From Candidatus Gorgonimonas leptogorgiae (lineage in GTDB: Bacteria > Pseudomonadota > Gammaproteobacteria > Pseudomonadales > Endozoicomonadaceae), in contig CAKNAD010000063.1 in the NCBI GenBank assembly GCA_929200515.1, positions 1 through 12,339 on the forward strand: a stretch of DNA of 12,339 nt, given 5' to 3'. This document shows, piece after piece, positions 1-5,140 of this stretch (position 1 is the stretch's first letter; each line of letters opens with the position of its first letter). Position numbers and translations under genes: made by a program. The notes beneath the pieces are model-generated. The model had not been told where the DNA came from. It saw only the letters and a program-made list of their open reading frames with translations, and ran no database searches.

Positions 1-44
1 ATTTTCCTGTTTTATGTCAATACGGCAGAAATTATAATAAAAAA

Positions 45-60
45 TCTTATTCAACAAAGC
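45..60 (-). repeat. 16-bp IS-end-like repeat, copy 1
   Basis: The plus-strand 16-mer TCTTATTCAACAAAGC is repeated exactly at 2888-2903. Its reverse complement, GCTTTGTTGAATAA, resembles the terminus I remember for IS903-group (IS5 family) elements, GGCTTTGTTGAATAAATC; this is from memory and unverified. In that orientation the element would lie to the left, beyond the window edge. The repeat supplies the last codons and stop (SFVE, TAA) of the gene at 47-361, so that reading frame may have been cut short by an insertion. No transposase is visible in positions 1-44. Confidence 0.5.
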
Positions 61-361
61 TATTATTCTCTTCTAAATTACTATTATTTTTTAGAGCGTT
101 ATTTTTTGGTTTTATGTTTAACAGTGCTTCTTCTGTAGTATTGGCTTTAGCTTCTTGAATTGGTTTTAATGTATTATCAGTAGTTTCTTGTTGAAAATTA
201 GCCTTTTGATCTAACTGGATTTCTTTAGGATTTTCTATTGTCTTTGGTGGATTTATAAAATCATTGGTTTCTTTAGTTATATCTGCTAAATTTTGTTGTG
301 ATGATCCAGTAAATAATTTAAATGGTATTAGAAGGACATTGTAAATTGCTTTAAAAATCAT
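47..361 (-). CDS. Hypothetical 104-residue ORF, probably the cut-off C-terminal part of the gene at 401-1321
   Basis: I recognise no family. Residues 1-19 are hydrophobic and basic (MIFKAIYNVLLIPFKLFTG), and the rest is a polar, N/E/K-rich, probably disordered tail ending SFVE. The ATG has no Shine-Dalgarno sequence. The same frame stays open upstream for 13 more codons (VRKIWNAVVKFFT) to a single TAA at 401-403, which is the stop of the upstream gene. With those codons the hydrophobic stretch becomes one continuous amphipathic or membrane-like helix, so the ATG looks arbitrary. I infer that this was once the C-terminus of a protein of about 424 residues, now separated by a nonsense codon. 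The 3' end lies inside an IS-end-like repeat, so the tail may also be truncated. Independent translation cannot be excluded. Confidence 0.45.
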   Translation of the reverse strand: MIFKAIYNVLLIPFKLFTGSSQQNLADITKETNDFINPPKTIENPKEIQLDQKANFQQETTDNTLKPIQEAKANTTEEALLNIKPKNNALKNNSNLEENNSFVE

Positions 362-400
362 GGTGAAAAATTTAACTACAGCATTCCAGATTTTTCTAAC

Positions 401-1321
401 TTAGGATTCTTTTTTTCTTGCCTCTTCATCTTCAGATATAGCTTGTTCTAGCAGAGTCATTTTTTTTTCTGCGAACTGATAATCAAGTTTATCCATAGCA
501 TCGATTTTCTTAAATAAAACTAAATTGTTTTCATTTTCTATTAAATTATATAATTTAAGTATAAGATTCAAGACTGTTAATGAAGTTTTTTCACTAATTA
601 GAGTATTATTATTTATATTTTCAGTTGTCTCATTTAAAATATTCAACAAAGTATTTAATGTTTCAACGAGACTGTCTTTGTTTTGGAGTTGATAGTTTTC
701 TATTTCTGATCGCATCTCATTAAAAAAAGCGGCATAAATATCTATATAAGTTATATCTATTCTACGCTCTAATTCATCTTTATGGGATAATCGACAATAT
801 TTTTCAATGCTCTTACAAAATCTTTGTTCCAAAGAAAATTTTCGCATATAATCTTTATCTTCAATTTTTATCTCCTCTTGTGTAAGGTAATCGAGGTGTT
901 TTTCCATTGTACTTGCATATATCTTTAATTTTTGTTTAAATTCTCTATCAGTTAGTTTACCTTGTATACGCTTTGTTACATGTTCTTTAATGTCAGAGTT
1001 AAGATTATCAATATTATCAATTATTTTTGTAGAGTTGCTATATTTTAAAGGGTTTTTACAGCTTATTGCTTGTCTTAAGTCGTTTAATTTACTAGCAAAA
1101 TTATACATTACATCTAGAAAGGCACTATATGATCGTTCCGAACAATTTTTTTTTATACCACGCTCAGCTATAGGAATGCTATCTATTTCAAGGCGTAATT
1201 CTTGTTGTAATCTAGCTTTAGCTCTTAATACTGTAGAGATAGAGGGTGTTTGTTGAGCACCATATTCTGCTTGTATATTGTTATCATTACAGTAGTTTGT
1301 ATTACTGATTGGTATACCCAT
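401..1321 (-). CDS. Hypothetical helical protein, 306 residues, effector-like
   Basis: I recognise no family. The protein is polar, rich in K, E, N and L, and looks almost entirely helical, with heptad-like stretches at about 30-50, 100-155 and 200-300. It has no N-terminal signal peptide or clear membrane span. The start at 1321 is preceded by AGGGG six bases upstream, a usable ribosome-binding site. It ends EEARKKES followed by TAA; a run of seven A at 410-416 lies three codons before the stop. After the TAA the same frame continues into the 104-residue ORF at 47-361, so the gene may be nonsense-truncated. A soluble, helix-rich protein without relatives beside mobile DNA fits a secreted host-interaction protein, but this is inference. 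Before the cassette at 1438-2916 inserted, this gene lay directly downstream of dut. Confidence 0.7.
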   Translation of the reverse strand: MGIPISNTNYCNDNNIQAEYGAQQTPSISTVLRAKARLQQELRLEIDSIPIAERGIKKNCSERSYSAFLDVMYNFASKLNDLRQAISCKNPLKYSNSTKIIDNIDNLNSDIKEHVTKRIQGKLTDREFKQKLKIYASTMEKHLDYLTQEEIKIEDKDYMRKFSLEQRFCKSIEKYCRLSHKDELERRIDITYIDIYAAFFNEMRSEIENYQLQNKDSLVETLNTLLNILNETTENINNNTLISEKTSLTVLNLILKLYNLIENENNLVLFKKIDAMDKLDYQFAEKKMTLLEQAISEDEEARKKES

Positions 1322-1427
1322 TTTTAGCCCCTATATCCTTATATAGCACCGAAGATTAAACATCCAAAATAAGAGAAGTTGTACCATAAAATATGGTTAA
1401 AGTAAATAATATTTAATAATTAAGTCT

Positions 1428-1437
1428 TATTTTTGCT
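1428..1437. repeat. Target-site duplication, left copy
   Basis: TATTTTTGCT directly abuts the outer left inverted repeat (1438). The identical 10-mer abuts the outer right inverted repeat at 2917-2926. A 10-bp duplication is within the range known for IS4-family elements such as IS231. Confidence 0.85.
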
Positions 1438-1455
1438 CAGGGTAAACGCATCTAA
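1438..1455. repeat. Terminal inverted repeat, left end of the cassette
   Basis: CAGGGTAAACGCATCTAA. The first 12 bases match the far right end (2905-2916) perfectly in inverted orientation. All 18 bases match the internal copy at 1612-1628 except for one substitution and one missing base. Confidence 0.8.
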
Positions 1456-1614
1456 ATTGTTGTATTTAAGGGCTTTTAGGCTAATAATTAACTGATAAAA
1501 ACACTGTTTCTTAATTTTTATAACTAAATAGAGCTTATTTTGCTTTAATTTGTATAAATTAAGAATAAAGTTAACAACTAGGATTTGCTCATCAGTTATA
1601 AGCACTGATAATTA
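1438..1614 (-). pseudogene. Remnant of an IS4-like transposase C-terminus
   Basis: From about 1611 leftwards a frame reads LSVLITDEQILVV, followed by NFILNLYKLKQNK and LYLVIKIKK. Its layout, LIT(D/N) then ILxLY(K/R)L(K/R) and a lysine-rich helix, resembles the segment of IS4-family transposases around the Y-R-E-K signature. The Y, a K in place of R, and the final K are present, but the glutamate is replaced by leucine, so the copy is inactive. The frame has no credible start: it begins right after the internal inverted repeat (TAA within that repeat) and runs out at 1420 through the left end. I read this as an internally deleted IS, about 191 bp from end to end. The assignment is by eye only. 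Confidence 0.4.
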
Positions 1615-1628
1615 GATGCGTTCACCTG
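1612..1628. repeat. Internal inverted-repeat copy, right-end orientation
   Basis: TTAGATGCGTTCACCTG is the inverted counterpart of the left end at 1438-1455, with one substitution and one base missing. Together they bound a 191-bp MITE-like unit. The bases after it (TGACACGGAT) do not repeat the left flank, so this inner unit was not the last thing to transpose. Confidence 0.7.
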
Positions 1629-1666
1629 TGACACGGATTTGTGAAAACTACCTATATTCTTTGTTT

Positions 1667-2665
1667 CTAAGTATTTAATATAAGTTGCATTAATTCACTA
1701 TCGTTATTAGTTTGAGCATAATTAAAAAAATCTTCTAAGAAAGTTTTTGGGTATCGACTCTCAGATTTAGGTTTCAATTTACAACCATGTTTTAGTAAGG
1801 TATGAACTATACTATAGTTTTTTTTATATATAGCGTCATCTAATAGATCTGAGTCAAATCGACTTTTTAACGTGAGGTCAGCCCCTAAAGATATTAACAA
1901 GTTAACTGTATCTTCATCTTGATTAAAAACAGCTTGATTTATAGGCGTTTTTCCCTGCCCATCTTTTGCATTAATATCAATCCCTGCTTTTAGCAATTTC
2001 TTGATGACTTCATGATTGTTTTTGTGCTCACAAGCACAATGTAAATAACTATATCCGCTGTCACCTCTTTCGTGGATATCAGATATATCTATTAATGTAG
2101 AAATAATATTGTTCATGTTTCCTTTCTTTAGCAGAACATGTAACAAAGTATTAAAAGATCCAGGCATTCGGCAGTTAACAAGACTAGGATTATCTTTTAT
2201 AAATTTTAAAATAGCAGTTTCATCATTATCTGTAACAGCTTTACTTAACGAGTCCAATAAAATTTGTTTTTCATCGGGGGTAGAATCAGTATCACATATC
2301 TCAATGTCACAAATAATATCCGCTAGTAGGTTCTGCATATACACTTTTTTTGCAGTAGAATCAATATCATATGTCTCAATGTCACAAATAACATCCCCCA
2401 TACTCCCCCACCCAGTATTTGAGTTCGAAGCAATGTTTTTGTTATCTGCTTGAACAAGTGTTTTCGATTCAGGTTGACGTTGCGTATCTCGCTGAACATC
2501 AGGTGAATATTCAAAGCATGCTTTAGTTTGACACTGCGTATATCGCTGAACATCAGGTTTCCCATGCATACTAGTATTTTTATATTTAACATTATTAGCT
2601 GTGGGCGATATTGGCTCTTGATGAGCCTTGTTATTAGCAAAGTCTGTGGAAGATATCCTATCCAT
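1667..2665 (-). CDS. Ankyrin-repeat protein, 332 residues, carried in the mobile cassette
   Basis: Ankyrin-type repeats occupy about 169-297. The clearest are 203-235 (YSYLHCACEHKN then LLKAGIDINAKD) and 236-268 (GKTPINQAVFNQ then LLISLGADLTLKS), with weaker units before and after. Such proteins bind protein partners, and in intracellular bacteria many are secreted into host cells. The N-terminal half is polar and built partly of two internal duplications: PDVQRxTQxQ at 37-46 and 55-64, and a 25-residue unit D(V/I)ICDIExxDxDST at about 91-115 and 116-140. No signal peptide is visible. The start is well supported by AAGGAG nine bases upstream (2675-2680). The gene is complete and lies wholly inside the IS-like ends at 1438 and 2916, so it moved as cargo. 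Function as an effector is inference. Confidence 0.85.
   Translation of the reverse strand: MDRISSTDFANNKAHQEPISPTANNVKYKNTSMHGKPDVQRYTQCQTKACFEYSPDVQRDTQRQPESKTLVQADNKNIASNSNTGWGSMGDVICDIETYDIDSTAKKVYMQNLLADIICDIEICDTDSTPDEKQILLDSLSKAVTDNDETAILKFIKDNPSLVNCRMPGSFNTLLHVLLKKGNMNNIISTLIDISDIHERGDSGYSYLHCACEHKNNHEVIKKLLKAGIDINAKDGQGKTPINQAVFNQDEDTVNLLISLGADLTLKSRFDSDLLDDAIYKKNYSIVHTLLKHGCKLKPKSESRYPKTFLEDFFNYAQTNNDSELMQLILNT
2280..2396 (-). repeat. Imperfect direct repeat in the ankyrin gene, 75-bp period
   Basis: Copies at 2280-2321 and 2355-2396 agree at 38 of 42 positions. The spacing of 75 bp keeps the reading frame and encodes the 25-residue unit repeated at residues 91-115 and 116-140 of the ankyrin protein. 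Confidence 0.85.
2474..2558 (-). repeat. Imperfect direct repeat in the ankyrin gene, 54-bp period
   Basis: Copies at 2474-2504 and 2528-2558 agree at 28 of 31 positions. The 54-bp period (18 codons) keeps frame and encodes PDVQRxTQxQ twice. Confidence 0.85.
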
Positions 2666-2765
2666 AATATATTACTCCTTTAATTTAAATACATTTTTAC
2701 AATAACTTAAACACTTGTTAGTATTAGTGAATTAAGAAGCGAGGACTTTACTATAAAATATTTAG

Positions 2766-2790
2766 TTTGGCAAGGGATTAATCTGCCAAA
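2766..2790. repeat. Inverted repeat upstream of the ankyrin gene
   Basis: TTTGGCA (2766-2772) and TGCCAAA (2784-2790) form perfect 7-bp arms separated by 11 bases, about 100-125 bp upstream of the ankyrin start. The spacing suits a regulator-binding dyad, but no regulator or clear promoter was identified. Confidence 0.35.
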
Positions 2791-2842
2791 GATTATAATT
2801 AGACCAATTCAATAATTTATATTTACTTTTAGACATGAGTAT

Positions 2843-2874
2843 TAACCTGAAATAAAGATATTTATTTTAGGTTA
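2843..2874. terminator. Strong 14-bp hairpin, possible terminator or insulator inside the cassette
   Basis: Arms AACCTGAAATAAA (2844-2856) and TTTATTTTAGGTT (2861-2873) pair with one mismatch that becomes G-U in RNA on one strand. The outer bases 2843 and 2874 extend the stem, and the loop is only GATA. No long U-tract follows on either strand, so the terminator call is uncertain. It lies between the cassette's right end and the ankyrin gene, where it could block read-through from the dut side. Confidence 0.35.
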
Positions 2875-2887
2875 CCCTATAATTAGT

Positions 2888-2904
2888 TCTTATTCAACAA
2901 AGCC
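2888..2904 (-). repeat. IS-end-like repeat, copy 2, just inside the cassette's right end
   Basis: TCTTATTCAACAAAGCC, identical over 16 bases to positions 45-60. Its reverse complement begins GGCTTTGTTGAATAA, like the IS903-type terminus I recall. It touches the outer 12-bp inverted repeat with no gap. It may be the end of another element inserted there, or part of a longer imperfect cassette end, since the left end also contains TTGTTG at a similar distance. Confidence 0.45.
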
Positions 2905-2916
2905 GCGTTTACCCTG
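2905..2916. repeat. Terminal inverted repeat, right end of the cassette
   Basis: GCGTTTACCCTG is the exact inverse of the left end at 1438-1449. Confidence 0.8.
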
Positions 2917-2926
2917 TATTTTTGCT
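2917..2926. repeat. Target-site duplication, right copy
   Basis: TATTTTTGCT, identical to 1428-1437 and abutting the right inverted repeat. Removing 1438-2926 would restore a simple dut to 306-residue-gene intergenic region. Confidence 0.85.
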
Positions 2927-2932
2927 AAGTTG

Positions 2933-2980
2933 TATACAGGTGTCAGTTGAAAACTCGCATTTCCATCTGCCACCTGTATA
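2933..2980. repeat. Long imperfect palindrome downstream of dut
   Basis: Outer arms TATACAGGTG (2933-2942) and CACCTGTATA (2971-2980) are perfect. Inside, further short pairings (CAG with CTG, TG with CA, AAA with TTT) make an almost continuous 48-base hairpin. It lies 43 bp after the dut stop codon. There is no U-run on either strand, so it resembles a REP/MITE-like palindrome or an RNA-protecting stem more than a classical terminator. Confidence 0.45.
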
Positions 2981-3023
2981 ATACTCGACTAATTCTAAAA
3001 AGCTTATACTTTTTGATGGTTGA

Positions 3024-3479
3024 TTACTTAACACCAGTATGACCAAAACCACCTGAATTGCGAGAAGAATCAGCAAAATCATCAACAACTTCTAGCTTAG
3101 CTTGTATAATTGGCACAAACACCAGCTGAGCAATACGGTCTCCAGGGTTGATTACAAACTCGTCACTACCCCTATTCCAACAGGATACCATGATTTGCCC
3201 TTGGTAATCTGAATCAATTAAACCGACTAAATTACCCATAACAATACCATGCTTATGCCCAAGACCAGACCTAGGTAATATAACCGCAGCCATATTAGTA
3301 TCTTCCATATGCACAGCTATTCCTGTAGGTAATAACTCAACTGCGCTAGGCTGTAGTTTAATAGGTTTATCAATACAAACCCTTAAATCTAACCCCGCAG
3401 AACCATTTGTTGCACATTGAGGTAAAGGAAACTCTTTACCAATCCTTGGATCTAAAATTTTTGTTTTAATTGCTTTCAT
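3024..3479 (-). CDS. dut: Deoxyuridine 5'-triphosphate nucleotidohydrolase (dUTPase)
   Basis: Hydrolyses dUTP to dUMP and pyrophosphate, keeping uracil out of DNA and feeding dTMP synthesis; it works as a cytosolic homotrimer. All five trimeric dUTPase motifs are present in order: AGLDLR (28-33), PRSGLGHKHGI (69-79), GLIDSDYQG (86-94) with the likely catalytic Asp89, NPGDRIAQLVF (111-121), and the C-terminal NSGGFGHTG (141-149), which closes over the substrate. The length of 151 residues and the sequence are very close to E. coli Dut. The Shine-Dalgarno sequence is weak (AGG about 16 bases upstream), but the start matches the family N-terminus (KILDPRIGKEFPLP). It follows lysS by 63 bp on the same strand. 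Confidence 0.97.
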   Translation of the reverse strand: MKAIKTKILDPRIGKEFPLPQCATNGSAGLDLRVCIDKPIKLQPSAVELLPTGIAVHMEDTNMAAVILPRSGLGHKHGIVMGNLVGLIDSDYQGQIMVSCWNRGSDEFVINPGDRIAQLVFVPIIQAKLEVVDDFADSSRNSGGFGHTGVK

Positions 3480-3516
3480 TAATACTATATACCTAAGTTT
3501 GTAGTCTTTATATAAT

Positions 3517-3537
3517 ATACCTTCAACTTGAAGGTAT
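3517..3537. terminator. Perfect palindrome between lysS and dut, possible terminator
   Basis: ATACCTTCAA (3517-3526) and TTGAAGGTAT (3528-3537) are perfect 10-bp arms around a single C; as RNA this gives an 8-bp stem with a five-base loop. It begins six bases after the lysS stop codon. The sequence after it on the minus strand (ATTATATAAAG) is AT-rich but not a U-run, so it may terminate weakly, protect the lysS 3' end, or act as an operator for dut. Confidence 0.4.
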
Positions 3538-3542
3538 TAAAT

Positions 3543-5018
3543 TTAATCTACTGGGCGCATATGTGGAAACAATAGAACATCTTTAATTGAACTTGAGTCA
3601 GTCATTAGCATAACTAAGCGATCGATACCTATGCCTTCACCTGCGGTAGGAGGTAGCCCATACTCTAATGCTTTAATATAGTCATCATCATATAACATGG
3701 CTTCATCGTCACCTGCTGTTTTAGCTGCTACCTGCTCTTTAAATCTTTGGGCTTGAATTTCTGGGTCATTTAATTCAGAAAATCCATTGGCAATTTCACG
3801 ACCAGCGATAAATAATTCAAATCTTTCTGTAAGTTCTGGATTATCATCTTTTACCCGAGATAATGGCGATACTTCTGCAGGATAGTCAGTAATAAAAGTT
3901 GGCTGTATTAATTTATCTTCTACAGTTTCTTCAAAAATTTCTAATTGTACTTTACCTAAACCCCAAGCATTATTAACATTAATACCCTTAGTTTTAGCAA
4001 ATTCGCGTGCTTTAGTTAAATTAGATAACTCAGCCACTGAGATATCATTATTATACATGGCGATAGCATCTAACATATTTATGCGTAAGTAAGGGCCACT
4101 AAAATCTATTTCATTTCCTTGATAAGTTATAGTAGTAGATTTGAATATTTTAGTTACTATTTGGTTAAATAAAGCCTCTGTGTGATACATCATGTCGTTA
4201 TAATCTGCATATGCCTGATAAAATTCTATCATAGTAAATTCAGGATTATGCTTTACTGACAAGCCTTCATTACGAAAATTTCTATTGATTTCAAAAACTT
4301 TTTCAAAGCCACCAACTACTAATCTTTTAAGATATAGCTCTGGTGCTATCCGTAAGTACATATCAATATTGAGTGCGTTATGATGAGTAACAAATGGTCT
4401 AGCTGTTGCCCCCCCTGCTATTGTTTGTAGCATAGGAGTTTCTACTTCCATAAAATCTTGATGAATAAAATAATCTCTAATTTGTTGTATGATTTGTGAA
4501 CGTAATTTAAACACGTCTTGAGATTTTTTATTAGTAATTAAATCGATATATCTTTGCCTATAGCATTGTTCGACATCGGTTAAACCTTTATATTTTTCTG
4601 GTAAAGGTCTTAACGATTTAGTAAGTAATTCGGCATGGCTCATGCTTACGTATAAATCACCCTTGTTAGACCTATGAATAGATCCGGCAACACCGATTAT
4701 ATCGCCTAAATCCCATTGTTTAATCTCTGTTAATAGTTGTTTTGGTAACTCCTTTCTATTAACATAAAGCTGTATTCTACCAGAGCAATCTTGGAGCTCT
4801 AAAAATGCTCCACGATTTAACATAATACGACCAGCTACTTTTACCTTAAAGTTTTTTTCTTCTAAACTTTGTTTGTCTGTATCTATAAACATTTCTTGTA
4901 TGGTGCTAGTTAGCATATCACGACGAAATTTATTAGGATATGCGGTTTTTACTGCTCTAATATCTGCAAGTTTTTCTTTCCTTAATTTAATTAAGGTATT
5001 TTCATCTTTTGTATCCAT
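3543..5018 (-). CDS. lysS: Lysyl-tRNA synthetase, class II
   Basis: Charges tRNA(Lys) with lysine using ATP, in the cytosol. The N-terminal anticodon-binding OB fold covers about 57-130 (KVAGRIMLNRGAF and following). The class II catalytic core follows: motif 1 around FMEVETPMLQ (189-198), motif 2 FEINRNFRNEG (242-252) continuing to HNPEFTMIEFYQAY (257-270), and motif 3 GEGIGIDRLVM (460-470) with the ATP-binding Arg467. At 491 residues it is slightly shorter than E. coli LysS (505), mainly at the N-terminus. The start is supported by a modest AGAG ribosome-binding site. It lies 122 bp downstream of prfB, the same gene order as in enteric bacteria. A class II enzyme argues against Rickettsiales, which mostly use class I LysRS. 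Confidence 0.97.
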   Translation of the reverse strand: MDTKDENTLIKLRKEKLADIRAVKTAYPNKFRRDMLTSTIQEMFIDTDKQSLEEKNFKVKVAGRIMLNRGAFLELQDCSGRIQLYVNRKELPKQLLTEIKQWDLGDIIGVAGSIHRSNKGDLYVSMSHAELLTKSLRPLPEKYKGLTDVEQCYRQRYIDLITNKKSQDVFKLRSQIIQQIRDYFIHQDFMEVETPMLQTIAGGATARPFVTHHNALNIDMYLRIAPELYLKRLVVGGFEKVFEINRNFRNEGLSVKHNPEFTMIEFYQAYADYNDMMYHTEALFNQIVTKIFKSTTITYQGNEIDFSGPYLRINMLDAIAMYNNDISVAELSNLTKAREFAKTKGINVNNAWGLGKVQLEIFEETVEDKLIQPTFITDYPAEVSPLSRVKDDNPELTERFELFIAGREIANGFSELNDPEIQAQRFKEQVAAKTAGDDEAMLYDDDYIKALEYGLPPTAGEGIGIDRLVMLMTDSSSIKDVLLFPHMRPVD

Positions 5019-5140
5019 AATCTACTCTTTGTTTAAATTGACTTCTTTTATAAAAAGAACATAATGTTATAAAAAATTAATGCTATTTTATCACACATTA
5101 AATTTCAACGCTAAAATTCCATTTTTTTAATAGACAGGAA

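Larger units (their letters stand above)
1438..2916. mobile_element. Mobile-insertion-cassette-like element carrying an ankyrin gene
   Basis: The left end CAGGGTAAACGC (1438-1449) and right end GCGTTTACCCTG (2905-2916) are perfect 12-bp inverted repeats. Each is immediately followed outwards by the same 10-bp sequence, TATTTTTGCT, which is the signature of transposition as one unit of 1479 bp. Inside are an apparent IS4-type transposase tail (1438-1614), an extra internal end-like copy (1612-1628), an intact ankyrin-repeat gene (1667-2665) and about 240 bp of hairpin-containing noncoding DNA. No intact transposase is present, so movement would need one supplied in trans. The arrangement matches mobile insertion cassettes described for the IS231 group, in which passenger genes replace the transposase. 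Family assignment to IS4 is inference from the duplication length and the transposase remnant. Confidence 0.75.

Noticed and set aside
408..416. -1 slippage at the seven-A run before the stop of the gene at 401-1321, as a way into the downstream ORF
   Set aside because: The downstream ORF is in the same frame as the gene, not the -1 frame; a -1 slip adds only about 11 residues (KNPKLEKSGML) before a TAG.
990..1256. 88-codon plus-strand ORF opposite the 306-residue gene
   Set aside because: Antisense shadow with no ribosome-binding site and no recognisable domain.
1420..1605. 61-codon minus-strand ORF as an independent gene
   Set aside because: It starts with GTG without a ribosome-binding site, runs through the cassette's left end and into the target duplication, and looks like a transposase tail instead.
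2109..2453. 114-codon plus-strand ORF opposite the ankyrin gene
   Set aside because: Antisense shadow without a ribosome-binding site; its apparent repeats come from the duplications on the coding strand.
2323..2640. 105-codon minus-strand ORF inside the ankyrin gene
   Set aside because: It is a shifted-frame shadow of the ankyrin gene; its length is inflated by the in-frame internal duplications.
2997..3014. AAAAAG and CTTTTT dyad before the dut stop region as a terminator
   Set aside because: A six-bp A/T stem without GC content or a U-tract in the dut direction is expected by chance in DNA this AT-rich.
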